From Pelomonas baiyunensis (GTDB lineage: Bacteria > Pseudomonadota > Gammaproteobacteria > Burkholderiales > Burkholderiaceae_C): a DNA stretch of 64,000 nt. Location: positions 186,001-250,000 of the forward strand of contig NZ_JBIGIB010000001.1 in assembly GCF_043555935.1 (NCBI RefSeq), written 5' to 3'. Made by a program: the position numbers and the translations under genes. The notes below the pieces were generated by a model. The model was not told where the DNA came from, made no database searches, and was given only the letters and a program-made list of their open reading frames with translations. Positions 16,185-25,998 of this stretch are shown here, piece after piece. Positions within the stretch are counted from its first letter, which is position 1; every line of letters starts with the position of its first letter.

Positions 16185-17173
16185 CGCAACCCACCGTGCA
16201 TGAGCTGCGCGCGGCCGACGGGCTGAGCATCGCGGTGACCACGGCCGGTGCGGCATGGATGTCATGCCAGGTGCCGGTGCAGGGCCAGCCGCGCGAGGTG
16301 CTGCTGGGCTACGCCCGCGCGGCGGACTACCTCACCCAACCCGGCTACCTCGGCGCCATCGTGGGCCGTTATGCCAACCGCATCGCGCAGTCGGGTTTCG
16401 AGCTGGACGGCCAGACCCATGCGCTGCTGCCCAATGAAGGCCCGCACCAGTTGCACGGCGGCCCGGCCGGTTTTCACCGCCAGGTGTGGCAGGTGGTGTC
16501 CGAGGCGCCGGACCGGCTGGTGCTCTCGCACACCTCGCCGGACGGGGACCAGGGCTTCCCGGGCGAGTTGAAGGTGCGCGCGGCGTACGAGCTGCTGCCG
16601 CGCCTGACCGTGCGCCTCACGCTGGAGGCCACCACCAGCGCGCCCACGCTGTGCAACCTCAGCAGCCACGCCTACTTCAACCTCGACGGCGATGCGCAAG
16701 ACATCCGCGCCCACCGCTTGCACATCCCGGCGTCGCACTACCTGCCGGTGCGGCCAGACCTGATTCCCACCGGCGAGCAAGCCGCCGTGGCCGGCACGCC
16801 GTTCGACTTCCGCGAGCCGCGCCGCATCGGTGACGCCCTGCAGGCCCTGCAGGCCACCGACGCCCAGCCCCGCAGCCATGACCACTGCTGGCTGGCCGGC
16901 AGTGCGCAGCTGGTGTCCAGCGACGGCGCCCTGTGCCTGACGCTGGACAGCGCCCAACCCGGCTTGCAGTTCTATGCCGGCGAGTTCCTGCCCCGCACGC
17001 CCGACCGGCAGGGCCGCCCGTACCCCGCGCATGCAGGCCTGGCCCTGGAACCCCAGGCCCTGCCCGACAGCCCCCACCACCCCGAGTGGCCGCAACCCGG
17101 CGCCGTGCTGCGGCCCGGCCAGGTCTACCGCCACCACCTGACCTACCGTTTCAACGCCGCCCCGTCGGCCTGA
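16181..17173 (+). CDS. galM: aldose 1-epimerase (mutarotase)
   Basis: A 330-residue protein of the galactose mutarotase family that interconverts beta- and alpha-galactose so that GalK receives the alpha anomer. Hallmarks are VGRYANRI, the NEGPHQLHGGPAGFHRQVW block with a catalytic His, LSSHAYFNLDG with the second His, and a C-terminal LALEPQALPDSPHHPEWP with the acidic catalytic residue. It starts at a GTG overlapping the galK stop. There is no signal peptide, so it is cytoplasmic. If galactofuranose is a substrate of the locus, ring reopening after release would also feed into this step. Confidence 0.93.
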   Translation: MTQPTVHELRAADGLSIAVTTAGAAWMSCQVPVQGQPREVLLGYARAADYLTQPGYLGAIVGRYANRIAQSGFELDGQTHALLPNEGPHQLHGGPAGFHRQVWQVVSEAPDRLVLSHTSPDGDQGFPGELKVRAAYELLPRLTVRLTLEATTSAPTLCNLSSHAYFNLDGDAQDIRAHRLHIPASHYLPVRPDLIPTGEQAAVAGTPFDFREPRRIGDALQALQATDAQPRSHDHCWLAGSAQLVSSDGALCLTLDSAQPGLQFYAGEFLPRTPDRQGRPYPAHAGLALEPQALPDSPHHPEWPQPGAVLRPGQVYRHHLTYRFNAAPSA

Positions 17174-17184
17174 GCCTTCACGCC

Positions 17185-18300
17185 ATGAGCAACACCACCT
17201 CCACCCCCGACCGCTGGACGCCCGAGCGCGCCCACGCCTGGTTCAAGGCCCAGCCCTGGGCCCTGGGCGCCAACTTCCTGCCCGCCTCGGCCATCAATCA
17301 GCTGGCCATGTGGCAAGCCGACAGCTTCGACCCCGAGCGCATCGACCTCGAACTCGGCTGGGCCCGCGGCCTGGGCATGAACACCATGCGCGTGTTCCTG
17401 CACGACCTGCTGTGGGCGCAAGACGCGGCCGGCTTCAAGCAGCGCATCTGCCAGTACCTGGACATTGCCGAGCGCCACGGCATCTTCACGATGTTCGTGC
17501 TGTTCGACAGCTGCTGGGACCCGCACCCCCAGCTGGGCCCGCAGCGTGAGCCCATTCCCGGCGTGCACAACTCCGGCTGGGTGCAAAGCCCCTCGGCCAC
17601 GCAGCTGGCCGACCGCAGCACCTGGCCGCAGCTGCGCGCGTACGTGGAAGACATCGTCAAGACCTTCGGCCAGGACCCGCGCGTCACCTACTGGGACATC
17701 TGGAACGAGCCCGACAACCAGGGCGGCGGCATGGGCTACTACCTGCCGCGCGAGGCCAAAGACAAGATCGCGCTGGTGGCCGAGCTGATTCCGCAAGCCT
17801 TTGCCTGGGCCCGCGCGCAGAACCCCAGCCAGCCGCTCACCAGCGGCCTGTGGCTGGGCGACCACTGGGCGCCGGGCTCCAGCGAGCTCAACGCCGTGCA
17901 GACCTGCCAGCTGGCGTGTTCCGACGTCATCAGCTTCCACGACTACAACTGGCCCGAGAAATTCGAGTCGCGCATCCAGCAGCTGCAGCAGTACGGCCGC
18001 CCGCTGATCTGCACCGAGTACATGGCCCGCAGCCTGGGCTCCACCTTCGACATCGCGCTGCCCATCGCCGTGCGCGAGGACGTGGGCATGATCAACTGGG
18101 GCTTTGTGGACGGCAAGAGCCAGACCAAGATGCCCTGGGACTCCTGGAAGAAGCCCTACACCATCGACCCGCCGTTGGTGTGGTTCCACGACGTGCTGCA
18201 CACCGACGGCACGCCCTACCGCCAGCGCGAGGCTGAGCTGCTGCGCTTGCACGGCAGTGCCGAGGCCCAGCGCGCCCGCGCCGAACGCGTGCGGGGCTGA
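17185..18300 (+). CDS. GH5-like (clan GH-A) glycoside hydrolase, cytoplasmic
   Basis: A 371-residue TIM-barrel enzyme. The acid/base is Glu175 in YWDIWNEPDN and the likely nucleophile Glu278 in ICTEYMARS, the pattern of retaining clan GH-A enzymes. Related proteins are often labelled cellulase-family or 1,4-beta-xylanase, but the substrate cannot be read from sequence. There is no signal peptide. Eleven bases separate it from galM, so it belongs to the galT-K-M operon. This suggests it splits an imported galactoside inside the cell and hands galactose to GalM and GalK. Confidence 0.75.
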   Translation: MSNTTSTPDRWTPERAHAWFKAQPWALGANFLPASAINQLAMWQADSFDPERIDLELGWARGLGMNTMRVFLHDLLWAQDAAGFKQRICQYLDIAERHGIFTMFVLFDSCWDPHPQLGPQREPIPGVHNSGWVQSPSATQLADRSTWPQLRAYVEDIVKTFGQDPRVTYWDIWNEPDNQGGGMGYYLPREAKDKIALVAELIPQAFAWARAQNPSQPLTSGLWLGDHWAPGSSELNAVQTCQLACSDVISFHDYNWPEKFESRIQQLQQYGRPLICTEYMARSLGSTFDIALPIAVREDVGMINWGFVDGKSQTKMPWDSWKKPYTIDPPLVWFHDVLHTDGTPYRQREAELLRLHGSAEAQRARAERVRG

Positions 18301-18310
18301 CGGCGCCAGC

Positions 18311-18346
18311 GCGGGCCGGCTTGGGGCGGCCCGGCGCTCGGCCCGA
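18311..18346 (+). repeat. structured repeat, truncated copy B
   Basis: Only the last 36 bases of the element are present, identical at all 36 positions to the end of copy C (25769-25804). It starts ten bases after the stop of the GH5-like gene, in the sense direction, and still contains the third hairpin (GGGCC...GGCCC). Confidence 0.85.
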
Positions 18347-18397
18347 TAAGAATCGACAGAGGCGCCGCGACGAACGGCGCCCACAACGGAGACACCA

Positions 18398-19506
<1,109 letters not shown>

Positions 19507-19510
<4 letters not shown>

Positions 19511-20415
19511 GCGCGCTCGCACCCGGCCGCTCCGGCATGACCACGCCCGCCTGGGTGGGCTGGGCTTTCGTGGCCCCCTTCCTGCTGTGCTACGGGGGCC
19601 TGTTGGTGGCCCCGGTGCTGGAGGGCTTCTGGCTGTCGTTCCACGCGGTGGACCTGCTCACCGGCCGCGGCCAGTTCGTGGGGCTGGCCAACTTTCTGGA
19701 CCTGTTCCGTGACGAAGTCTTCCTGCGCTGCGCGGCCAACACCGTGATGTTTGCTGCGCTGTGCACGCCGCTGTTCGTGGGCCTGGGGCTGGCGCTGGCG
19801 CTGGTGCTGAACCGGCCGGGCCGGCTGGGCGCGTGGCTGCGCGGCACCTTCTTCGCGTCCAACGTGCTGTCGGTGACGGTGGTGACGCTGATCTGGCGCC
19901 TGGTGCTGCTGCCGGACCGTGGCCTGTTGAGCCAGGGCCTGGCGGCGCTCGGCCTGCCCGACCTGGCGCCGCTGTCGGACGAGCGCCTGGCGCTGACCTG
20001 CATCGCACTGGTCACGCTGTGGTGGGGCATCGGCTTGCCGATGACGCTCATCCTGGCCGCGTTGCAGCAGGTGCCGCGCGACCTCTACGAAGCTGCGGCG
20101 CTGGACCACACCAGCCGCTGGCGGTCCTTCCGCTTCATCACGCTGCCGGCGCTGCGGCGCACGCTGGTGCTGGTGGCCATCGTGCAACTGCTCGGGCAAT
20201 TGCAGGTGTTCGGCCAGGCGCAGCTGCTCACTTCCGGCGGCCCCAACAACAGCACCCGCACGATGGTGATGTTCATCTACGAAGCCCTGTTCGACCAATG
20301 GGCCCTGGGCTATTCGGCCGCCGCGGCGCAGCTGCTGTTCGTGCTGCTGGTGCTGGGTGTGTCGGTGCAACGCTGGGCCGAGCGGCGCGAAGCCGCACAG
20401 GAGGCCCGCGCATGA
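19507..20415 (+). CDS. sugar ABC transporter permease, MalF-like
   Basis: A 302-residue inner-membrane permease with about six membrane helices. The cytoplasmic coupling loop (EAAALDHTSRWRSFRFITLPALR) contains the EAA motif of binding-protein-dependent permeases. It overlaps both neighbours by four bases. It pairs with the next permease to form the channel of the CUT1 importer. Confidence 0.92.
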
Positions 20416-21236
20416 AAACCTCCTGGTTCGACCGCCTGCTGCTGGCCGGCGCCGTGCTGCTGGCGGTGCTGTGGGTGTTGCCGCTGGCGTGGGTGTTCGT
20501 GTTGTCGCTCAAGTCCAACGCGGTGCTGATGGAGCGCACCGATGCGCTGCTGTCCACGCCGTTCACCGTGGCCAACTACGCCGACATCCTGGCCAACCCC
20601 GCCGTGTTCCGCTGGGTGCTGAACAGCTGTGTGGTGGCGGGCGTACAGACGCTGTTGGTGTTGTTCCTGTCGTCGCTGGCGGGCTACGGCTTTGCGCGCT
20701 GCCAGTTCCGCGGGCAGCGGTGGGTGTTTGCGGCGGTGCTGGCCGGCCTGGCCGTGCCGGAGCCGGCGGTGGTGATTCCGCTGCACCGCTTCTTTGCCGA
20801 GCTGGGCCTGCACAACAGCTACGCCGGCCTGATCCTGCCGCGCCTGGCCGCGCCCTTCGGCGTGTTCTTGATGACGCAGTTCTTCAAGGCCATTCCGCGC
20901 GAGCTGGAAGAGGCTGCGCTGATGGACAACGCCTCGCGCTGGCGCATCTTCTGGCGGGTCATCCTGCCGCTGACGCTGCCGGCGCAGGCCACGCTGGGCA
21001 TCTTCAGCTTCCTGGGTGCCTGGAACGACTACCTGTGGCCGCTGATCTCGGCCACCCGCCCCGAGATGTACACGCTGACCCTGGGCCTGGCGGCCACGCA
21101 AACCAACTTTGCGCAGTCCGAGGGGCTGGGCTTCCTGATGGCGCAGGCCGTGTTCGCCGCGCTGCCGGTGCTGGTGCTGTACGCCTTCTTCCAACGTCAC
21201 ATCGTGGCCGCCGTGGCCGGGGGGCGACCCGCATGA
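20412..21236 (+). CDS. sugar ABC transporter permease, MalG-like
   Basis: A 274-residue inner-membrane permease, six predicted helices, with the EAA loop ELEEAALMDNASRWRIFWRV and the conserved FLGAWNDYLWPL segment typical of MalG/LacG-type permeases. It overlaps the upstream permease and the downstream binding-protein gene by four bases each. Confidence 0.92.
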   Translation: MKTSWFDRLLLAGAVLLAVLWVLPLAWVFVLSLKSNAVLMERTDALLSTPFTVANYADILANPAVFRWVLNSCVVAGVQTLLVLFLSSLAGYGFARCQFRGQRWVFAAVLAGLAVPEPAVVIPLHRFFAELGLHNSYAGLILPRLAAPFGVFLMTQFFKAIPRELEEAALMDNASRWRIFWRVILPLTLPAQATLGIFSFLGAWNDYLWPLISATRPEMYTLTLGLAATQTNFAQSEGLGFLMAQAVFAALPVLVLYAFFQRHIVAAVAGGRPA

Positions 21237-22549
21237 AGCGCACGCTCATCGCCTGGGCCGTGGCCCTGTCCAGTGGCCTCGCGGCTGCCGCGCCGGTGGA
21301 CATCACACTGGCCCGGTTCTTCGGCAGCTGCGAGTCGGCCTACGGCCAGCAGACCGACCCCAGCCAGGTCAGCAGCGAGTGCGGCATCGTGACCGTGCTC
21401 ACCAACCGCTTTAACGCCCAGCAGGCCGGGCGCATCCATGTGCAGACGCAGGTGGTGGAGCACGCGGCCTACTACCAGCAGCTGGGCGCCCGCATCGTGG
21501 GGGGTGACCTGCCCACCATTGCCATCATGCACAGCTCGGTGCTGGGCGACTTCGCCAAGCGCGGCCTGCTGCAGCCGCTGGACGCGGTGCTGGACCCCGC
21601 CGGCTTCACGCCGCATGCCCGGCGCGGTGTGGTGCTGGGCGGCCATGTGCTGGCCCTGCCGTACGACAGCCATGCGGTGCTGTGGCACATCAACCTGGGG
21701 CTGATGAAGCAGGCCGGGTTGCTGGACGCCCAGGGCCACGCCCGCCAGCCGGGGTCGCCGCAGGAGCTGCTGGCCCAGGCCCGGGCGTTCAAGCAGGCCA
21801 CCGGCAAGCCGTACTTCCTGTGGCTGACGCTGAACGACCCCAGCTTCTTCGCGCGCAGCGTGTTGGGGCTGGTGAACCAGCAGGGCGGGCGCTTGTTCCC
21901 GCAGTCGGATCAGCGCATCGACCTGGGTTCGTCCGAGGTGCGCACGGCGGTGGGCCTGATGCGCACCATCTACGCCGAAGGCCTGTGCAGCCGCCACATG
22001 GACTACAGCGCCGCGCTGCAGGCGTTCATGGCCGGCGGCGGCGGTGTGATGCCCAACGGCACCTGGCTGCTGGGCGAGCTGACCGACCGCGCCGCGCGCC
22101 CTGGCAACCCGTTGAGCCAGGCCTACGAGGCCGTGCCCGAGCCGCGCCTGTACGCCCAGCCGGCCACCTGGGCCGACAGCCATGTGTGGGTCATGCTGCG
22201 CAACCCGCGGCAAACGCCGCAGCAGCGGGACGCGGCGCATGCCTTCCTGCGGTTTCTCAACGACGAAAGCCTGGCCTGGGCGCGCACCGGCCAGCTGCCC
22301 GCGCGCCAGGCGGCGCTGGACAGCGACGCCTTCCGCGCCTTGCCCATGCGGGCGGCGCTGGGGCCGGTGGCCGAGTTCGGCACCGGCCTGCCGCCCACCG
22401 TGGCCCGCCAGGCGCGGGTGATGGCGCTGCTGGGGGAAACCGTGGCTGCCATCGTCGTGTCTGGCGAGCCGCTGGAGGCCACGCTGGCCAAGGGCCAGCA
22501 GCGCATCAACCGGCTGCTGGAACGCGAGGCCCGCTTCCTCGGCCAGTGA
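21233..22549 (+). CDS. extracellular sugar-binding protein, family 1
   Basis: A 438-residue periplasmic binding protein. The signal peptide MKRTLIAWAVALSSGLAAAA is followed by the mature DITLARFFGSCESAYGQQ. Two cysteines near the mature N-terminus (GSCESAYG and SSECGIV) may form a disulfide. Its size and order fit the CUT1 oligosaccharide-binding class. It ends the four-gene importer operon; 31 bases after its stop the receptor's regulatory motif begins. The ligand is probably a galactose-containing oligosaccharide, inferred from context only. Confidence 0.88.
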   Translation: MKRTLIAWAVALSSGLAAAAPVDITLARFFGSCESAYGQQTDPSQVSSECGIVTVLTNRFNAQQAGRIHVQTQVVEHAAYYQQLGARIVGGDLPTIAIMHSSVLGDFAKRGLLQPLDAVLDPAGFTPHARRGVVLGGHVLALPYDSHAVLWHINLGLMKQAGLLDAQGHARQPGSPQELLAQARAFKQATGKPYFLWLTLNDPSFFARSVLGLVNQQGGRLFPQSDQRIDLGSSEVRTAVGLMRTIYAEGLCSRHMDYSAALQAFMAGGGGVMPNGTWLLGELTDRAARPGNPLSQAYEAVPEPRLYAQPATWADSHVWVMLRNPRQTPQQRDAAHAFLRFLNDESLAWARTGQLPARQAALDSDAFRALPMRAALGPVAEFGTGLPPTVARQARVMALLGETVAAIVVSGEPLEATLAKGQQRINRLLEREARFLGQ

Positions 22550-22579
22550 TGCAAGAACACCACTCATGGTTTGCCATAG

Positions 22580-22609
22580 GTTTATAACGAAATTATTGGT
22601 GAATAATGA
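22580..22609 (+). promoter_or_regulatory. shared bipartite motif upstream of the TonB-dependent receptor
   Basis: GTTTATAAC, nine bases, GGTGAATAAT, followed by GTGAAC as at galE. AATAAT at 22602-22607 could be the -10 element. Same order and spacing as the galE and galT copies. Transcription from here would give a leader of about 315 bases before the receptor ATG. Confidence 0.6.
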
Positions 22610-22702
22610 GTGAACTCAACAAAATAGACCGTGCGGTCTTGACCCGGCGCCTGGACGCTGGCAAGCACTGAAGCACGGCACCTTGAGCTACGTGTGACGA
22701 AC

Positions 22703-22727
22703 GTCACCCAGGCGCACCCTGGGTGAC
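22703..22727 (+). promoter_or_regulatory. leader hairpin before the receptor gene
   Basis: GTCACCCAGG and CCTGGGTGAC form a perfect ten-base stem with the loop CGCAC. No T-run follows. It could end the upstream importer transcript, or shape the receptor mRNA leader. The rest of the 381-base gap 22550-22930 has one tiny open frame (22606-22671), an AT-rich stretch near 22770-22800 and the GGCGC/GCGCC hairpin near 22845, but no other gene. Confidence 0.45.
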
Positions 22728-22930
22728 AGGTCGTGGCAGGCGCCTACCCGGCGCGTTGCTGCGCCCAAAGTCACGACAAAAGTTGTTTGTAATGACGTCA
22801 GAAGCCCTGTCCGACCGCAGCGGCTCCGGACTTCGAGGACTCCGGCGCTGAAAGGCGCCCCGGATTTCGTTCATAACCGGCCCAGGTCAGTGCCACTCGC
22901 AGCGCTGCACGCAAGCCTCAGGAGACAACA

Positions 22931-25663
22931 ATGAAACGTTTCGCCCTCTCGCCCATTCCCGCCGCCGCGCTGCTCGCGCTGGCCATCACCGGCCCCGAGG
23001 CGCTGGCCCAGGACGCCGCCAAGTCGGCGGACGCCAACAAGCTCGATCAGGTCGTCATCATTGGCCAGCGCGCCAGCCGCAATGCGGCCGTGCAGTCCAA
23101 GCGCGACGCCGACCAGGTGGTCGAGTCCATCGTGGCCGACGACATCGGCAAGTTCCCCGACAACACGGTGGCCGAGGCCCTGCAGCGCGTGCCGGGTGTG
23201 CAAACCGTGGTGGGGTTCAACAACGAAATCGTGAACCCGCTGATCCGCGGCATTGGCGACATCATCACCACGGTGGACGGCCGTGAGATGTTCACCGGCG
23301 TGGGCCGCGGCTTCGCGTTCCAGGACCTGCCGGCCGAAGCCATCTCGCGCGCCGATGTCTACAAGTCCGCCGGCGCGAGCCTGCTCGAAGGCGGTGTGGC
23401 CGGTGCCATCGACCTGAAGCTGCGCAAGCCCATGGAGTTCCGCAAGGGGCTGACGCTGGTCGTCAACGGCCGCGCCAGCGTGGGCGACTTCGCCACCAAG
23501 CCCAGCACCAAGCTGGGCGTGCTGGGCTCCTACCGCACCCAGACCGACGCCGGCGAAATCGGCCTGTTGGTGGACGTGTCCTACGCCGACCACAAGTTCA
23601 ACCGCCCCATCTCCTTCAACTGCGACCCGCGCTCGGGCACCAACGGCCCGGCCGGCGCGCCCGGCATCGTGCTGCCCACCTGCGTGGGTGGCCTGACCGA
23701 CACCGGCGGCTACCAGCGCCCGCAGGCCAACGCCTCCATCCAGTGGCGCCCCAACAAGGAAAACGAGTTCTACGCTGACGCCCTCTACGCCGGCTACCGC
23801 GGCAAGTTCGGCACCTACTTCATCTTCTCGGACATCTTCGCGGCCCAGAACATCACCAACGCCAAGGCCAGCACCGACTGCTTCAAGGCCAACATCAACG
23901 GCGCCGGCTTCCTGGGCTCGCCCACCGACGGGGTGCAGAGTCTGTGCAACGGCATCTCGGCCACGTTCAACAACGTGCCGGGCCTGACCAGCACGCAGGC
24001 CAAGCTTGGCGCCACCGACCAGCGCGTGCTGGCCGGCGGCTGGAAGTACAACAGCGGCCCGTTGTCGATGAATGTGGACGTCTCGCACATGGCGTCGGAC
24101 AACCGCAATCGCAACATCATTGTCGACATCGGCAAGCAGATCAGCGCGGTGGACATCGTCGTCAACGACGGGGGCAACGGCACCACCAACATGCCTGGCA
24201 ACCCGTTGGGCAGCAAGACCGACTTCCGCTTCGCCAATGGCCTCTTCCAAGACCTGAACTGGGCCAAGAGCACGCAGAACGCCGTGGCGCTGAAGGGCAG
24301 CTACGACCTCAACGGCTTCATCACCTCCATCGACTTCGGTGCCCGCGCGGCGGACCGCGATTCGCAGTGGCGTGCCAACGAAGCCGGCGGCCCTGGCGCC
24401 CCGGGCGGCAACCGCGTCACCCTGGTCAGCTCGGCCACCCAGTTGCCGGCCGACTTCCTGATCCAGTCGCCCAACTGCATCCCGCAGATCAACGGCTGCC
24501 AGCCGTGGATGACGCCCAACCCCGACTACCTGCGCAACAACACCGATGTGCTGCGCGTGCTGTACGGCAGCCAGCCAGGGGACCCGGCCTACGCGCCCGT
24601 CAACAACTACGACGCGGCCGAGAAGACCTACGCCCTTTATGTGCAGCCGCACTACGAGACGACGGTGGCGGGCATGCGCTTGGACGGCGTTTTTGGAGGC
24701 CGTTTCGTCCGTTCGGAGCGCACCATCTCCGGCGCGGGCCGCATCAGCGGCGTGGTCACGCCGCAGACTGCTTCGTCCACCACTAACCACTTCCTGCCGA
24801 ACGCCAGTGCCAAGCTGGAAGTGATGCCGGACCTGCTGGTGCGGGCGACGGCTGGGGTCACGATGTCGCGCCCGGGTCTGGGCGACTTGAACCCGACCCT
24901 GAACTACGCGGTACCGCTGAATGCCAACGTCATTCCTGGCGGCAGCGGCGGCAACCCCGAGCTCAAAGACCAGATGAGCACGGCGTACGACCTGTCGGTG
25001 GAGAAGTACTTCGGCAAAGGCAGCTACTTGCAGGCGGCCGTGTACCACCGCGTGTTGAAGGACCGCGTTGTGCGTTCGGTGGCGCGAGAGGTCATCGGTG
25101 GCGTCACGTACGACATGAGCCGCCCGCGCAACCTGGGCAAGGCCACGCTGCAGGGCCTGGAGCTGAGCGCGCAGTACTTCCTGGACATGCTGCCCGGCGC
25201 GGCCAGCGGCCTGGGCGTGTTCGGCAACTACACGATGGCCGACAGCAAGGTCGACACCGTGGGTGACAAGCTCTTTGGCAAGCCCCTGCTGGGCGTGTCC
25301 AAGCACAGCTACAACGCCGGCGTGCTGTACGAAAAGTACGGCATCACCAGCCGCCTGACCTACACCTGGCGCGACAAATTCAACGAGGGTCAGATCGATT
25401 GCCTGGTCGCATCGCCGGCGGAGAACGGTTTGTCCACGGGCGTCTGCGGCAACAACAACGCGCCGTACTACAACCGCGTGAAGGCCTACGGGCGCTTGGA
25501 CTTTGCGATCGGCTACCAGTTCACCGAGAACCTCAGCGTGAGCTTCAACGCCAACAACCTGACGGGCGCGAAGTACTACAGCTACTTCCAGAACACGAGC
25601 TTCCCACACGACATCCGGTCGGACGACAAGTTCTATGGGTTGAGCTTCAACTTCAAGTTGTGA
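22931..25663 (+). CDS. TonB-dependent outer-membrane receptor
   Basis: A 910-residue receptor. The signal peptide ends near ALAQD; a TonB-box-like LDQVVIIGQR (about residues 38-47) is followed by a plug domain (DNTVAEALQRVPGVQT, NPLIRGIGDIITTVDGREMF) and a long barrel ending YGLSFNFKL. It resembles the TonB-dependent receptors of Xanthomonas and Caulobacter that take up plant or microbial oligosaccharides. There is no SusD-like partner, as usual in proteobacteria. The start has a strong AGGAGACAACA ribosome site. Position between two sugar importers and the shared upstream motif point to uptake of the locus substrate across the outer membrane. A cobalamin or siderophore role is not supported by the context. 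Confidence 0.92.
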   Translation: MKRFALSPIPAAALLALAITGPEALAQDAAKSADANKLDQVVIIGQRASRNAAVQSKRDADQVVESIVADDIGKFPDNTVAEALQRVPGVQTVVGFNNEIVNPLIRGIGDIITTVDGREMFTGVGRGFAFQDLPAEAISRADVYKSAGASLLEGGVAGAIDLKLRKPMEFRKGLTLVVNGRASVGDFATKPSTKLGVLGSYRTQTDAGEIGLLVDVSYADHKFNRPISFNCDPRSGTNGPAGAPGIVLPTCVGGLTDTGGYQRPQANASIQWRPNKENEFYADALYAGYRGKFGTYFIFSDIFAAQNITNAKASTDCFKANINGAGFLGSPTDGVQSLCNGISATFNNVPGLTSTQAKLGATDQRVLAGGWKYNSGPLSMNVDVSHMASDNRNRNIIVDIGKQISAVDIVVNDGGNGTTNMPGNPLGSKTDFRFANGLFQDLNWAKSTQNAVALKGSYDLNGFITSIDFGARAADRDSQWRANEAGGPGAPGGNRVTLVSSATQLPADFLIQSPNCIPQINGCQPWMTPNPDYLRNNTDVLRVLYGSQPGDPAYAPVNNYDAAEKTYALYVQPHYETTVAGMRLDGVFGGRFVRSERTISGAGRISGVVTPQTASSTTNHFLPNASAKLEVMPDLLVRATAGVTMSRPGLGDLNPTLNYAVPLNANVIPGGSGGNPELKDQMSTAYDLSVEKYFGKGSYLQAAVYHRVLKDRVVRSVAREVIGGVTYDMSRPRNLGKATLQGLELSAQYFLDMLPGAASGLGVFGNYTMADSKVDTVGDKLFGKPLLGVSKHSYNAGVLYEKYGITSRLTYTWRDKFNEGQIDCLVASPAENGLSTGVCGNNNAPYYNRVKAYGRLDFAIGYQFTENLSVSFNANNLTGAKYYSYFQNTSFPHDIRSDDKFYGLSFNFKL

Positions 25664-25682
25664 CTGTTGGCCCCTCGCCCAA

Positions 25683-25706
25683 CCCGCCCTGTTGAACACA
25701 GGCGGG
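25683..25706 (+). terminator. hairpin after the receptor gene
   Basis: CCCGCC(C)TGT pairs with ACAGGCGGG around a TGAAC loop, 19 bases after the receptor stop; one bulged C and no T-run. It precedes repeat copy C. A shorter hairpin with the same TGAAC loop stands in the corresponding place before copy A. Confidence 0.4.
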
Positions 25707-25714
25707 CTGGTCGA

Positions 25715-25804
25715 TCCCCCGAGGGGGATGGCGATGTTCGCGGCGTTGAGCCGCTCACACATCGCCAGGCGGGCCGGCTTGGGGCGGCCCGGCGCTCGGC
25801 CCGA
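25715..25804 (+). repeat. structured 90-bp repeat, copy C
   Basis: A full copy in the sense direction, 51 bases after the receptor stop. TCCCCCGAGGGGGA is followed by a perfect nine-base pairing TGGCGATGT/ACATCGCCA enclosing GCGGC-GTTGA-GCCGC, then the GGGCC...GGCCC hairpin. Confidence 0.88.
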
Positions 25805-25833
25805 AATGCCGGGCGCCCCTCAACGATCTCCGT

Positions 25834-25860
25834 GCGGCGTGGTTCGGCGCCGCTCTTTTG
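25834..25860 (+). terminator. candidate terminator downstream of the receptor
   Basis: GCGGCG-TGGTTCGG-CGCCGC followed by TCTTTTG. A second hairpin, CACGCGCTC-GCTG-GAGCGCGTG at 25872-25893 (nine base pairs), follows. Together they probably separate the receptor transcript from the YtfQ-like operon. No gene is seen in 25664-25998. Confidence 0.45.
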
Positions 25861-25998
25861 CCGACCTCGTGCACGCGCTCGCTGGAGCGCGTGTCGGGGC
25901 GGCCTTTTTCCGAACGATTCCCCACCCGACTGTTTGCGCGCGGGTTCCCGGCCCGAAGCGAGCCCGCCCGCAAGCCGTTCACCTTCAGGAGTCATGCC

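Noticed and set aside
22860..22930. Possible cobalamin riboswitch before the TonB-dependent receptor (GTGCCACT and CAGGAGAC resemble pieces of the B12 element)
   Set aside because: The CAGGAGAC is the ribosome-binding site itself, and the other conserved blocks of the riboswitch, such as CCCCGCAACTGT, are not present upstream.
25690..25805. Small coding genes inside the repeat copies at 12702, 25715 and 34394
   Set aside because: Open frames there differ between copies, lack ribosome sites, and the conserved feature is base pairing rather than protein sequence.
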